From Paenibacillus xylanilyticus (GTDB lineage Bacteria > Bacillota > Bacilli > Paenibacillales > Paenibacillaceae), in contig NZ_JABMCB010000178.1 of NCBI RefSeq assembly GCF_013359935.1, forward strand, positions 1-64,000: a stretch of 64,000 nt of DNA, in the 5' to 3' direction. The notes below the pieces were generated by a model, which saw only the letters and a program-made list of their open reading frames with translations, did not search any database and was not told where the DNA came from. Made by a program: the position numbers and the translations under genes. This document shows, piece after piece, positions 35,964-44,754 of this stretch (within the stretch, counting starts at the first letter, position 1; every line of letters starts with the position of its first letter).

Positions 35964-37256
35964 TTAAACTTCTGACGAGATGGAAGCTTTCTGTGTCCTG
36001 CTATGTGTACCCTGCTCCTCTCGAAAAGGACGTACGAACAGGCTGGTCAAGCCCATAATCACTACAAATACACCGATCCCCATGTACACCCAGGATGGAT
36101 TATACGTTTCAATGAACCACCCTCCCAGCAATAAACCGAGTGGATTGCTGATGCCACTCATTAAGACCCCCATGCTGTTCATGACACGCCCTCTCTTTTC
36201 CTCCGGTGTGGATAGAAGAATCGAGGTAACCAAAGGTACATTAACGAGGGCAAGCCCCAGCATTAACAGGAACGAACAGGCAATAGCGATGTACAGATTA
36301 GGAAACATGGGCATAAGTAACAAGCTTGCTCCCGAGATCAGATAACTGATCAGAAACCATCGGGCGAGCGAAAGCCGTTTGGCATACTTCCCACTGAGCA
36401 GAGAGCCTGCAATACTGCCGGCAGCAAAAGCGGATTGGAGAAGACCGTACCCTTGCGGTCCGGCATGAAGCACCATGTTGGCAAAGATCGGAGTAAAGAT
36501 GTGCAGAGGCGCGCCAGCGAAGTTGATAATAGCTCCAAAAATGATGCAGCAGGCCAGAATTTTACGCGAGAACAAAAAGGTAATCCCTTGTATACTGTCC
36601 CTCATAAAGCCGGAGATTCCTTTTTGTTTCACTACTTTGGTCACCGGGATATGAATAAAGACAATGGAGAGAGAAGAGACGAGAAAGGTGAGCGCGTAGA
36701 TGAACAGGATCGACTGAACAGAGATGAACGCTACGAGTATGCCACCTATAGCATATCCAAGCAATTCAATCGTTTTGGAAGATGAGTTAAGGAGTGCATT
36801 GGCTGGTGCCAGCTGTTTCGATGGGTTGGGCAGAATGGCGGGGATGACGGTCTGGGTTGCCGGATTGAACAAAAATCCAAGAATGGCAATGAGCAAATTG
36901 GCAGCATAGATATGCCACGGTACCATCTGACCACTCATGAATAAAAGCGCCAATATGCAAGCCACGCAGGCTCTCAGTATATCTGTCCAGATTAAGAGCT
37001 GCTTCTTGGGCAGCCGATCACTGATCGTAGCGAGAGGTATACCCAGGAAAGCATAGATAAAGTAAGGTAACATAGGAATCAGCGCTGCTGCGAGTGCAGA
37101 CTCGGTCAGCTGAAGAATATACCACATCGTAGCCATAGAAAATAGAATCTGGCCTGCACCGGATATCAGTCTGCCTACAAGAAGTACACAAAAGGATGGA
37201 ATGCGCAGAATGGATCCGTAACTGTCGTTATGGATTTCATTTTTCGTTTGTTTCAT
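35964..37256 (-). CDS. MFS exporter, MefA/EntS-like
   Basis: 430 residues from ATG 37256, with AAGGAGAGG just upstream inside the RHH gene. The frame extends to 37298 but that part is not membrane-like. About 12 helices. ISDRLPKKQLLIWTDILRA is the loop 2-3 signature of MFS carriers, and the layout resembles macrolide (MefA) and siderophore (EntS) exporters. It overlaps the upstream regulator gene by 20 bp, implying coupled translation. Substrate unknown. The tandem-repeat operator upstream of the RHH gene probably controls it. Confidence 0.87.
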   Translation of the reverse strand: MKQTKNEIHNDSYGSILRIPSFCVLLVGRLISGAGQILFSMATMWYILQLTESALAAALIPMLPYFIYAFLGIPLATISDRLPKKQLLIWTDILRACVACILALLFMSGQMVPWHIYAANLLIAILGFLFNPATQTVIPAILPNPSKQLAPANALLNSSSKTIELLGYAIGGILVAFISVQSILFIYALTFLVSSLSIVFIHIPVTKVVKQKGISGFMRDSIQGITFLFSRKILACCIIFGAIINFAGAPLHIFTPIFANMVLHAGPQGYGLLQSAFAAGSIAGSLLSGKYAKRLSLARWFLISYLISGASLLLMPMFPNLYIAIACSFLLMLGLALVNVPLVTSILLSTPEEKRGRVMNSMGVLMSGISNPLGLLLGGWFIETYNPSWVYMGIGVFVVIMGLTSLFVRPFREEQGTHSRTQKASISSEV

Positions 37257-37614
37257 CCGTTCCCTCTCCTTTTCCCTTAATCTCGCTTCCAGTTTCACTT
37301 TGCAGACGTGTCAACAACCCTGAATTGCGAATGGACTGTTGCATTTTGGCCTTTACCCGCTCAAGTTCTGCGGTATACTCCTGAATCTCGCTCAATAACG
37401 ATTGATGTGCCCGAATTCCTTCCCTGATTAACATCGCCGTTGCATCTGAACGGTTTTTGGCCAGTTCAAGGAATACAAGCTGATCAATAATATCAATTTC
37501 TTCCTGACTTAATCTCACGGAGACAACCCCTTTAGTTCCCGAAAGATTTTTGCTCGCTTGATCCATGGATCGTTCTACCATTCGATTAAATTGAGTCCGC
37601 TGGTCTTTGTCCAA
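37237..37614 (-). CDS. Ribbon-helix-helix-like regulator with coiled-coil tail
   Basis: 125 residues starting at TTG 37614 (GGAGGA 8 bp upstream). Residues 28-70 (VVSVRLSQEEIDIIDQLVFL, then AKNRSDATAMLIREGI) match a CopG/Arc ribbon-helix-helix fold: a short basic strand followed by two helices with R-S-x-A-x-x-L. The tail (residues 72-110) is coiled coil. RHH dimers bind tandem short repeats, and four tandem 7-bp units stand about 40-65 bp upstream of the start. It is the first gene of the operon and probably an autorepressor. Could instead be an uncharacterised DUF protein, but the repeats support DNA binding. Confidence 0.72.
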   Translation of the reverse strand: MDKDQRTQFNRMVERSMDQASKNLSGTKGVVSVRLSQEEIDIIDQLVFLELAKNRSDATAMLIREGIRAHQSLLSEIQEYTAELERVKAKMQQSIRNSGLLTRLQSETGSEIKGKGEGTDETNEK

Positions 37615-37652
37615 CTTCGGTCTCCTCCATTCTGTTGCTTATATTGAGATTA

Positions 37653-37680
37653 TTGTAATTTGTAAATCGTAAATTGTATT
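37653..37680. promoter_or_regulatory. Four tandem 7-bp operator units
   Basis: TTGTAAT (37653-37659), TTGTAAA (37660-37666), TCGTAAA (37667-37673) and TTGTATT (37674-37680) follow without gaps, just downstream of the promoter of the RHH gene. This is the layout expected of an RHH-protein operator. Confidence 0.6.
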
Positions 37681-37688
37681 TACATCAT

Positions 37689-37716
37689 ATTATAACTGTA
37701 TAATAATGGATGTAAA
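37689..37716 (-). promoter_or_regulatory. Promoter of the RHH-MFS-hydrolase operon
   Basis: On the minus strand TTTACA (37716-37711), 16-bp spacer and TATAAT (37694-37689). The tandem repeats lie between the -10 box and the start codon. Confidence 0.65.
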
Positions 37717-37839
37717 GCAAAAATAACCTTTGGGAAACCAAAGGTTGAAGAGTTAAATAATAGATGGAGTGTGCTCAGGCTATTTCACATACCCAAGACT
37801 TGTTTTATTTAAATAGGTTTGACCCAGATTTCTTATCAC

Positions 37840-38253
37840 CTATTCCCCTTGTCTCCACCACATGCCTTCTGATTTCGGACTAGTATAAACGAAGCCAAAT
37901 TGGGAGTATAAGCGATCTGCAGGAACATCAGCGAGCAGACTAACCAGACCACGAGCAGGCACATGCCTACGTAAATAATCCATGATCTCGCCCATGATTA
38001 ATTTGCCATACCCCCTGCCCTGGTATTCCGGGTGTACAGCGATATCCACCACCTGAAAGAAGCAGCCGCCATCGCCAATGACCCGGCCCATTCCTACAAG
38101 CCCCTTCTCTTCCCGCAAACATACAGCAAACAGACTGTTCGGCAGCCCAATCTCTGCCCCCTGTCTGCTCATCGGACTAAGGCCAGCAATCTGCCGCAAG
38201 GCAAGATACTCCTCTGCTGCAGGTGGTGTGTGTTCAATATTTACATGCTCCAT
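37840..38253 (-). CDS. GNAT family N-acetyltransferase
   Basis: 137 residues from ATG 38253 (AAAGGGG 9 bp upstream). An earlier in-frame ATG at 38283 lacks a site. The acetyl-CoA-binding motif A is VVDIAVHPEYQGRGYGKLIMGEIMDYL (Q-G-x-G-x-G-like RGYGK) at about residues 70-96. The C-terminal ending SQFGFVYTSPKSEGMWW is typical of the small GNATs of Bacillota that acetylate polyamines or amines. Substrate unknown. Divergent from a membrane protein gene, with their 5' ends only about 110 bp apart. Confidence 0.9.
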   Translation of the reverse strand: MEHVNIEHTPPAAEEYLALRQIAGLSPMSRQGAEIGLPNSLFAVCLREEKGLVGMGRVIGDGGCFFQVVDIAVHPEYQGRGYGKLIMGEIMDYLRRHVPARGLVSLLADVPADRLYSQFGFVYTSPKSEGMWWRQGE

Positions 38254-38366
38254 TGAATTGTGCCCCTTTCTGCTTGAATTCATCTACTTCCTGTGTAATA
38301 GTGAGAGAAAGCTTACGTGAAGCGTGTTTCAAAGATACGTCAAGTTCGCGCAAAGGAGGAACAAGT

Positions 38367-39254
38367 GTGTTTCCACGTTGGATGGAAGATCTAGCATCTC
38401 GCCCAGGCGCTGAAACTGTGCTGCTTGGAGTCTTGGCTTTGCTCCTGGTCATATACATATGGTCTGCCACTGAAGTTCGTCGCAGCCATGAAAGGCGAAT
38501 GCACAGGATACGAGATACATTATACATAAGCACAACCCTTTTGGGACAACTTACCATTCATGAAAATCGAAAATATGAATGGTCAGAAAACGAACATAAT
38601 GAACTGTTAACTGCCATGTTGGCCTGCAAATCGGCAGCTTGCCTCTCCTCTCCGTTACAGGATCAGATCCGGGACTGCATCAAGGATCATGATCCTGCCA
38701 GACTCGCACTGATGCACAAAGCATTGGAACGAGAGTGTACAGCATTATCAGATGAACTCGGCCAAAATACCCAAGACGATCATTGGGGCAAAGCAATCTG
38801 GACGATCCTTCGGCCTGCAGCTGAACCGGCCGCACTGGCAGCTGCATGGTTTCTGCTCGCTGATCTCATGTTCCGTCAGCGACTGTTGGACGTTTCCGTC
38901 GAATCATGGGAGAACACGCTGCCGTGGTTACGTGTGGTTTCCCTGATGATCACCATAATGTATGGTTATCTGCTCTGGGCCAGCCCGCGCCGGGGTACAC
39001 GAGGTACAGTAACCAGAATGCTCTCCTTGCTGATTGCGCTGTGCTCGCTGCTCCATCTGATTGGTCTTGAGGCTGCTCCCTATGCCTTGGGATTACAGCT
39101 CGTCCTGTTCATTTCGGGTTTCAGGCTTACCGGAACCCGCCCTCGAAGTGATCGCCCTTACGCAGGACATGCCGAGCTCGAACCAACGAAGGAACTCTCT
39201 ACGGAGATTGAAGTGAAGCCATTACGTAAATCTGGTGCCTATACCGGCGAATAA
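38367..39254 (+). CDS. Hypothetical membrane protein
   Basis: 295 residues starting at GTG 38367, clearly set by AAAGGAGGA 7 bp upstream. One N-terminal helix (residues 16-35, TVLLGVLALLLVIYIW), then a mainly alpha-helical cytoplasmic part of about 150 residues with charged and Cys-containing segments, then three to four C-terminal helices (from about residue 190). No family recognised. It might be a membrane-anchored helical scaffold, but nothing in the neighbourhood suggests a role. A bidirectional terminator follows. Confidence 0.75.
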   Translation: MFPRWMEDLASRPGAETVLLGVLALLLVIYIWSATEVRRSHERRMHRIRDTLYISTTLLGQLTIHENRKYEWSENEHNELLTAMLACKSAACLSSPLQDQIRDCIKDHDPARLALMHKALERECTALSDELGQNTQDDHWGKAIWTILRPAAEPAALAAAWFLLADLMFRQRLLDVSVESWENTLPWLRVVSLMITIMYGYLLWASPRRGTRGTVTRMLSLLIALCSLLHLIGLEAAPYALGLQLVLFISGFRLTGTRPRSDRPYAGHAELEPTKELSTEIEVKPLRKSGAYTGE

Positions 39255-39274
39255 CTTACGCATATCGCATGCAA

Positions 39275-39307
39275 AAAGTGCTGAACTACAACGTAGTTCA
39301 GCACTTT
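39275..39307. terminator. Bidirectional terminator
   Basis: AAAGTGCTGAACTA (39275-39288) and TAGTTCAGCACTTT (39294-39307), 14-bp perfect stem with a 5-nt loop. It separates the membrane protein gene from the convergent SLH-phosphatase gene. Confidence 0.9.
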
Positions 39308-39310
39308 ATT

Positions 39311-42031
39311 TTATTTTGCTACAACATGTGCAATGATACGATCCCTTTCGTAAGTGACTTGAACGTCATAACCATCCGCAGTTACTTGATCGAATTCACC
39401 TTGGATTGCATTAGCCGTAATCAACGTGATATCTTTGGAACCTTCAATCTTATCGTTGGACAAGTCCAGATGTAGGCTTCCTCCATCGAGATACAGCTTT
39501 TTGCCAACATGAATTTGACTGTGATCATCGTCCATAACCAGTTCCAACGTTCCACTGTCCATGGTAAAGTTTCTATTTAATTTTAATGCGCCATCTGCAT
39601 TAACGACAACCGTTCCATTTTCCACATAAAGATCACCCTGACCAAAGGCAGTTGCAGACTCAGCCACCAGTGTTCCTGCTTGCAGCAAAGTTCCGCCTGT
39701 GTAACTGTTGCTCCCTGTCATTGTAAGTGTTCCTGTTCCCTTTTTCGTCAGCATTCCACTGCCGGAGATGTCGTTTCTCCACCAATCCTCTGCATTAAAG
39801 CGCCCTTTGGAAGCATCCATATTCACGGTTACGTTGTCCAAGAATGCACCGTAGCCATCCGCTGCCGTCACTAAATCCAGTCTGCCCCAACCTTTTGATT
39901 CGTCCAGTACCGGATAACCGGAGTCAATGGATGTGGTATACAATACTTCTCTGCGCTGCTCATCGGTCAAATAAGGCTGACGTGTTTTTAATAGAGCCTC
40001 TGCACCTTGCGGTACCACGGGAGCTAAACCTTTGATTCCTGTTTGCGGCAGACCATACGTGAGCTTTTCTCTGTAGAAGGCTTTATTCGCATCATGATCT
40101 TCCCATTTCTTTTCATCATATGCACTTTTGAACGTATAATCCTCTGTTACTGTGTGTGCATATTCATACAAACTCATATTTTCTTCCTGTGCTAGTGCTC
40201 CAAATACCTCTCCAGCATTTTCATATGCCTTTTCCATCAATTCCTGGTTCTCTTTCTTATTGAATGCATAGGCAGTCATGGCTGTAGCCTGTATTCTTGC
40301 ACCGATCACATCAAGCGGCGAGTGCATCCCCGTTACAATTCGATTTTCACCCATTTGGGCTGCTCTTGTTAAGAATTCAGAGAATCGTTCTGGTGTAGCG
40401 TAGGCAAAAGGAAGTACTGATAAGTACGAAGCACTCGTATGTCCGCTTGGATATGCTCCGTCCTTTCCTCGTCCATCCTCCGCTATTCTCCTTACATAGC
40501 TTAATGCAGGAATAATTTCAACGTTGCTTTCGTATTGTTGGAAATGCTTTTCTCCCGTTGTTTTGGTTCCTCCTGAAGCCAAAGGCTCTTCTGTTACTTC
40601 ACCTTTACCTAAAGTTTCCCACACGGCCAAACCATTCTCATCGACTACCTCTTTCACTTCTCCTTTTGAATTCATTCTCCACGGTCTTGGAGACGAGTAG
40701 AAGTATTTCGAAGGATTAGAGGAGGAAGGGATTTTGAATCGAACCAAATCCACCAGAGCTACCATGTCTGCAAGCTCCGTCTTCGCCCAATCACTTCCAA
40801 TTCCCTGGCTTTGATCTTCCGCCGTTTCTTCCGTCAATACAACATCCATCTCATTGATATCTCTTTCGACACTTGTCGTTGGCTTGACGATGTCTACATA
40901 TGTGTTGGCCAGCGGCCCGAAAGCTTCCATCATACTGTAGATCTTATCTCTTTGATCATCATAATAGGCGGCTAACGCTTCTTCATCCGTGCGATTTTGC
41001 GTAACATCTTCTACATATTTGATATTAGCCACCCAAGTCGCCTTATTACGGATCTCTTCGTTCGCAAATGTTTTCTGGTCTGCGACGGCTGTTTTTGGAT
41101 CATTTTTAAAGCCATCATAATAAGGGGTCGGTCCATCTCCATACTTGGCAACCTCTCCCTTTGCTCCCGGCTTCGTTGCTGCTGTCCCATCTCTCCAATC
41201 CGACTGGTTCATGGACCAGACTTGTTCAAAACCGTCCAAAATATCAATAAACGGATTCGTTGCCGCGATATTTTTCAACGTGCTGTCTTCCGCATTGGCT
41301 CCATCCTTGACTGCAGATAAACGTGCCTCTTCGGCAGGGGCTTCAACATTCAGCACGCTTGTTGTTCCCTTTGGCTTAGATGGTTTAGCATCCGTATTGG
41401 CGTCCATTTCCAGAGCATTCACAAGTGCACTTACGGCTTCTGCACGAGTGATCGATTGAAGAGGTTTGAAGCTTCCATCTGCATATCCAGCTATAATTTC
41501 TGCCGCTGCAGCTCCACCTACAGCTCCTTTGCTCCATTCCGCAATAGAAGAAGAATCACTGAAGGCATTCGCAGCTTCCTCATTCAGTTCCAGGTTGAGA
41601 ATTTCAACTATAATCTTTGCCGCTTCTTGACGTGTGATCGGATTTTGAGGCTTCATCGTTTGATCCGCATAGCCATCCATATATCCAGCCGCATTAGCTG
41701 CGGAAACAGTCTGGTAATACCATGCATTCTCAGAAACATCGTTAAAGTTAATTGTAGCTTGTCCTGTATATCCAAAAGCACCATTCACCAAATTCATAAA
41801 TTCTGCTCTCGTAATGAAGTTGTTCGGTTTGAAGGAACGATCCAAATAACCTTGAATCAGTCCTTTATCACCCCAAGCCTGAATGTTTGCTTCTGCCCAG
41901 TGTCCCTTAATATCAGAGAACTGAATATTCGAATTGGCTGCATAACTCTGATCGGCAAACGTCGGGCTCACCATAGACAACATTAGAAGTAATGCGAGTG
42001 ATTTTTTTAGTGGTTTTCTCATAGCCTGCAA
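39311..42031 (-). CDS. SLH-anchored PAP2/class A acid phosphatase with beta-strand repeat tail
   Basis: 906 residues. Signal peptide (residues 1-33, KKSLALLLMLSMVSPTFA). Three SLH repeats at about 35-205 (FSDIKGHWAEANIQAWGDKG; NDVSENAWYYQTVSAANAAG; NAFSDSSSIAEWSKGAV) anchor it to cell-wall polymer. A catalytic PAP2 domain at about 400-600 has the class A motifs KYFYSSPRPWRM, YPSGHTSASY and ENRIVTGMHSPLDVIGARI. The end carries a passenger-type repeat (GSGMLTKKGTGTLTMTGSNS then YTGGTLLQAGTLVAESATAF). It should dephosphorylate organic phosphates at the surface. Start TTG 42031 has GGGAG 6 bp upstream. ATG 42022 is the alternative. Divergent from an AraC sensor-regulator. Confidence 0.9.
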   Translation of the reverse strand: MQAMRKPLKKSLALLLMLSMVSPTFADQSYAANSNIQFSDIKGHWAEANIQAWGDKGLIQGYLDRSFKPNNFITRAEFMNLVNGAFGYTGQATINFNDVSENAWYYQTVSAANAAGYMDGYADQTMKPQNPITRQEAAKIIVEILNLELNEEAANAFSDSSSIAEWSKGAVGGAAAAEIIAGYADGSFKPLQSITRAEAVSALVNALEMDANTDAKPSKPKGTTSVLNVEAPAEEARLSAVKDGANAEDSTLKNIAATNPFIDILDGFEQVWSMNQSDWRDGTAATKPGAKGEVAKYGDGPTPYYDGFKNDPKTAVADQKTFANEEIRNKATWVANIKYVEDVTQNRTDEEALAAYYDDQRDKIYSMMEAFGPLANTYVDIVKPTTSVERDINEMDVVLTEETAEDQSQGIGSDWAKTELADMVALVDLVRFKIPSSSNPSKYFYSSPRPWRMNSKGEVKEVVDENGLAVWETLGKGEVTEEPLASGGTKTTGEKHFQQYESNVEIIPALSYVRRIAEDGRGKDGAYPSGHTSASYLSVLPFAYATPERFSEFLTRAAQMGENRIVTGMHSPLDVIGARIQATAMTAYAFNKKENQELMEKAYENAGEVFGALAQEENMSLYEYAHTVTEDYTFKSAYDEKKWEDHDANKAFYREKLTYGLPQTGIKGLAPVVPQGAEALLKTRQPYLTDEQRREVLYTTSIDSGYPVLDESKGWGRLDLVTAADGYGAFLDNVTVNMDASKGRFNAEDWWRNDISGSGMLTKKGTGTLTMTGSNSYTGGTLLQAGTLVAESATAFGQGDLYVENGTVVVNADGALKLNRNFTMDSGTLELVMDDDHSQIHVGKKLYLDGGSLHLDLSNDKIEGSKDITLITANAIQGEFDQVTADGYDVQVTYERDRIIAHVVAK

Positions 42032-42380
42032 GACACGCTCCCATTATCGTTAATTATTTTTTCGATTGCACCAGCAACTGATGAGAAAGTCTCCATTCAG
42101 ATGTCTGATCTGCCGTTACTGTAGCATTCGGGGGAGTCTTGAATCTATAGAACAAATTCCGTTTTATATCAAAATCGTACGATTTGAAGCTCTTTTTCCA
42201 AGAAAAATAGAGTGAATATCACATTAGTCATCTAGACTGTAGTTGTTTGTAAATTTTCATTAACTGAAGGTAAATTTTCAGGACTGATTTTGTTAAATTT
42301 CGATCAACATGAATTCTCATCCTCGGCCTATTATATAATGATGAAGTTGTCCAGAAACCCATTGTGAAGGAGGAAAAAGG
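42032..42380. other. Divergent regulatory region
   Basis: 349 bp between the SLH-phosphatase and the AraC-type regulator. It holds the direct repeats at 42249-42280, a TATAAT near 42332, the A/T-rich stretch around them, and no gene. Confidence 0.6.
42249..42280 (+). promoter_or_regulatory. Direct repeats spaced two helical turns
   Basis: GTAAATTTTCA occurs at 42249-42259 and 42270-42280, start-to-start 21 bp, about 50 bp upstream of a TATAAT. Spacing of 21 bp is usual for AraC-family half-sites. Confidence 0.5.
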
Positions 42381-44690
42381 ATGCGCAAATACTTCCAGTC
42401 CGTGAGATTTAGGATGGTTCTTTCCTATCTTGCCATCGTCCTCGTGATCGCGCTTCTTTTCGGTTCAATCCTGTATCTCTTCTTCTCCAATCAATACAGC
42501 AAAGAGATTAGAAACGCCAAGCAGCTTTCGCTCAAAAATACCGTCAATTACATAGAAAGTTCCGTCATCCAGAAGGTGAATCAGGTCTATCTGTCCCTGG
42601 CATTGGGCAGCTCTGTCAATATTGATCTGGATCGATTACAAGGAAACCATGGCAAAATTCTGGACATTGAGCAGTTACTCAAAAAACAGGTCCAAAATTA
42701 TTCCGACCTGATCCAAGCCATTCATTTGTACGATACGGAGAATCATTTCATGATCTCATCTGTACACGGACTCCTGCTCTATGAGAGTTCATCCTCCAGT
42801 GAGGCTAATATGGCCGATTGGATTGTTGCGATGAAAGAGACCGAAGGGAATTCTTTATGGATGCAGACTCGCATGGTTCCTCAGGATGTTTATATCCAAT
42901 CACCTGAACCAAACAACATGAACTCTCTAATCTCCTATGTCCACAGTTACCCATTTCAATCTTCAGGACAAGACAGTAAGGTCATGATTGCCATTGATAT
43001 CAAAGAATCTGCGATAAGTCAGATCATTAAAAATATGCTTCCTGCTGACTATGAAAGTACATTTATCATCGATCGGGATGGAATCGTTATTTCTGCAGCG
43101 GATAAATCCTTGCTGGGCAGCTCGAATACAGAGAATCCGGTTCAGTCGCTGCTTTCTGATCATTCTTCGGACGGGAGCTTTTCGCCTATAATTGACCATG
43201 GCTCTTATGTCATCTCCCAAGATCAATTTAAAGGCACTGGATGGAGGATTTACACGACTACACCCAATAAAAACTTCTATTATAAACTGGACAGCTTGAA
43301 GGAGGTCTCGGTCATTCTTTGCTTACTCGCTGTTGCGGTCGGGATTGCCATGTCGTCCATCTTTACAGCTGCCAACTATAGCCCTTTGAAGCGACTCCTG
43401 AACAATATTAAGAGCCGGATGGATAGCCCAACCAGCTTAAAGCAGGACGAATACCGGTTTATCGATACAGCGATCAACAGTCTGTCCAGTAAAGTCGATA
43501 GTCTTGAGGAAACCCTGCAGGCCAATCACAGAATGATTAAGCACAGTATCATGCTGAATATGTTACATAACCGATTCACACCGGAGGAGCTTGCTGAGCA
43601 GCTGCAATCGGTTCAAATTTCAATGGCATACTCCCGCTTCCGCTGTATCGTCATTGACCCCGTGAGTGAAAAGTGGAAAAAACTTCAGCCGCGACAGCTG
43701 CAGCATACGTTGTACACGATCATCCAGCAGCTGGAGATAACAAATATCGATGAAACTAGGCTGCTGGCAGAGGAATTGCAGGATCATAAAATAGCGGTGA
43801 TCATCTGTACCAACCAGCCTGGGGAACCTCTCACCGATCACATTGTGGGATCTATTCACGCTGAGGGGAAAAGCAAATTCGATCTCGAATTTGCATTATC
43901 ATTAGGCGGTTGGGTAGACCATTTCACGAAGATTCATACAAGCTACCATGAGGCCAACATCCTAATTAAATACAGCTATTTCTTTCCGGCTCTGTCTGCC
44001 ATACAGGATCTTGATCTTCTGAACCGGGAAACCAGCACCTTGGAAATACCAGACTCGTACCTTGCAAACGTTGAAAGGAAATTGCAGTCCCGTGATGTGG
44101 ATGGTACGATCCTGGCCATTCAGGACGTGGTATCAACCATCAAGGAAGGCATGTATTCAGCCGAATACAGTCACATTATTTTGTTAAAAATGATTTCCAT
44201 TTACGCTGACTGCATCAGTCAGGTGCGTTGGCAGCCCGCTGAGGCCAGCTCAATGAATTTGTACAAGCAGTATTCATCGCTCTACAATATCGACCGGTAT
44301 TCGGAATGGCTGATTCATCTCGTAACCGAGTTTGTTACGCATATGGAGAAGCGAAGCGAGGTAAGAAGCGTTGACACGATCTCGGCCGTTAAAGCCTATA
44401 TCCGCGAGCATCTTTCGGGTGACCTCACCCTGGATCATGTGTCTGAACAAGTGTTTATCAGCCCCAAATATCTCAGTAAGATTTTCAAGGAAGAAACCGG
44501 TATCACCTATTCCGAATATGTTACGAATCAGAGAATGGAACGTGCACGGGAACTCATTGCACAACGAGAATTTACCATCGAACAGGTCGCGAGTACAGTC
44601 GGTTACCGTACGCCCGCTTATTTCATCAAGAAGTTCAAAGAAATTCACGGCTGCACGCCGAAAAACTTCATGCGCAGCCTGATGCATTGA
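42381..44690 (+). CDS. AraC-family regulator with membrane cache-type sensor domain
   Basis: 769 residues. TM1 at about 13-35 (VLSYLAIVLVIALLFGSILYLFF), extracellular sensor of about 265 residues, TM2 at about 303-325, HAMP-like and long helical cytoplasmic part, and a C-terminal AraC HTH pair at about 668-765 (ISPKYLSKIFKEETG and VGYRTPAYFIKKFKE). It is a one-component membrane regulator common in Paenibacillus, where it usually controls a linked sugar ABC system. AAGGAGG precedes ATG 42381. The next gene, a solute-binding lipoprotein, starts 64 bp downstream, but permease genes are absent. Confidence 0.92.
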   Translation: MRKYFQSVRFRMVLSYLAIVLVIALLFGSILYLFFSNQYSKEIRNAKQLSLKNTVNYIESSVIQKVNQVYLSLALGSSVNIDLDRLQGNHGKILDIEQLLKKQVQNYSDLIQAIHLYDTENHFMISSVHGLLLYESSSSSEANMADWIVAMKETEGNSLWMQTRMVPQDVYIQSPEPNNMNSLISYVHSYPFQSSGQDSKVMIAIDIKESAISQIIKNMLPADYESTFIIDRDGIVISAADKSLLGSSNTENPVQSLLSDHSSDGSFSPIIDHGSYVISQDQFKGTGWRIYTTTPNKNFYYKLDSLKEVSVILCLLAVAVGIAMSSIFTAANYSPLKRLLNNIKSRMDSPTSLKQDEYRFIDTAINSLSSKVDSLEETLQANHRMIKHSIMLNMLHNRFTPEELAEQLQSVQISMAYSRFRCIVIDPVSEKWKKLQPRQLQHTLYTIIQQLEITNIDETRLLAEELQDHKIAVIICTNQPGEPLTDHIVGSIHAEGKSKFDLEFALSLGGWVDHFTKIHTSYHEANILIKYSYFFPALSAIQDLDLLNRETSTLEIPDSYLANVERKLQSRDVDGTILAIQDVVSTIKEGMYSAEYSHIILLKMISIYADCISQVRWQPAEASSMNLYKQYSSLYNIDRYSEWLIHLVTEFVTHMEKRSEVRSVDTISAVKAYIREHLSGDLTLDHVSEQVFISPKYLSKIFKEETGITYSEYVTNQRMERARELIAQREFTIEQVASTVGYRTPAYFIKKFKEIHGCTPKNFMRSLMH

Positions 44691-44754
44691 TGCGCCGATA
44701 AGTCATCACGTCATTGGACATTATCCAGAAATTCAAACATGAGAAGGAGCTGCT

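Noticed and set aside
37840..38366. GNAT and membrane protein as a toxin-antitoxin pair
   Set aside because: The GNAT has the features of a metabolic enzyme, lacks a DUF1778-type partner and the genes are divergent.
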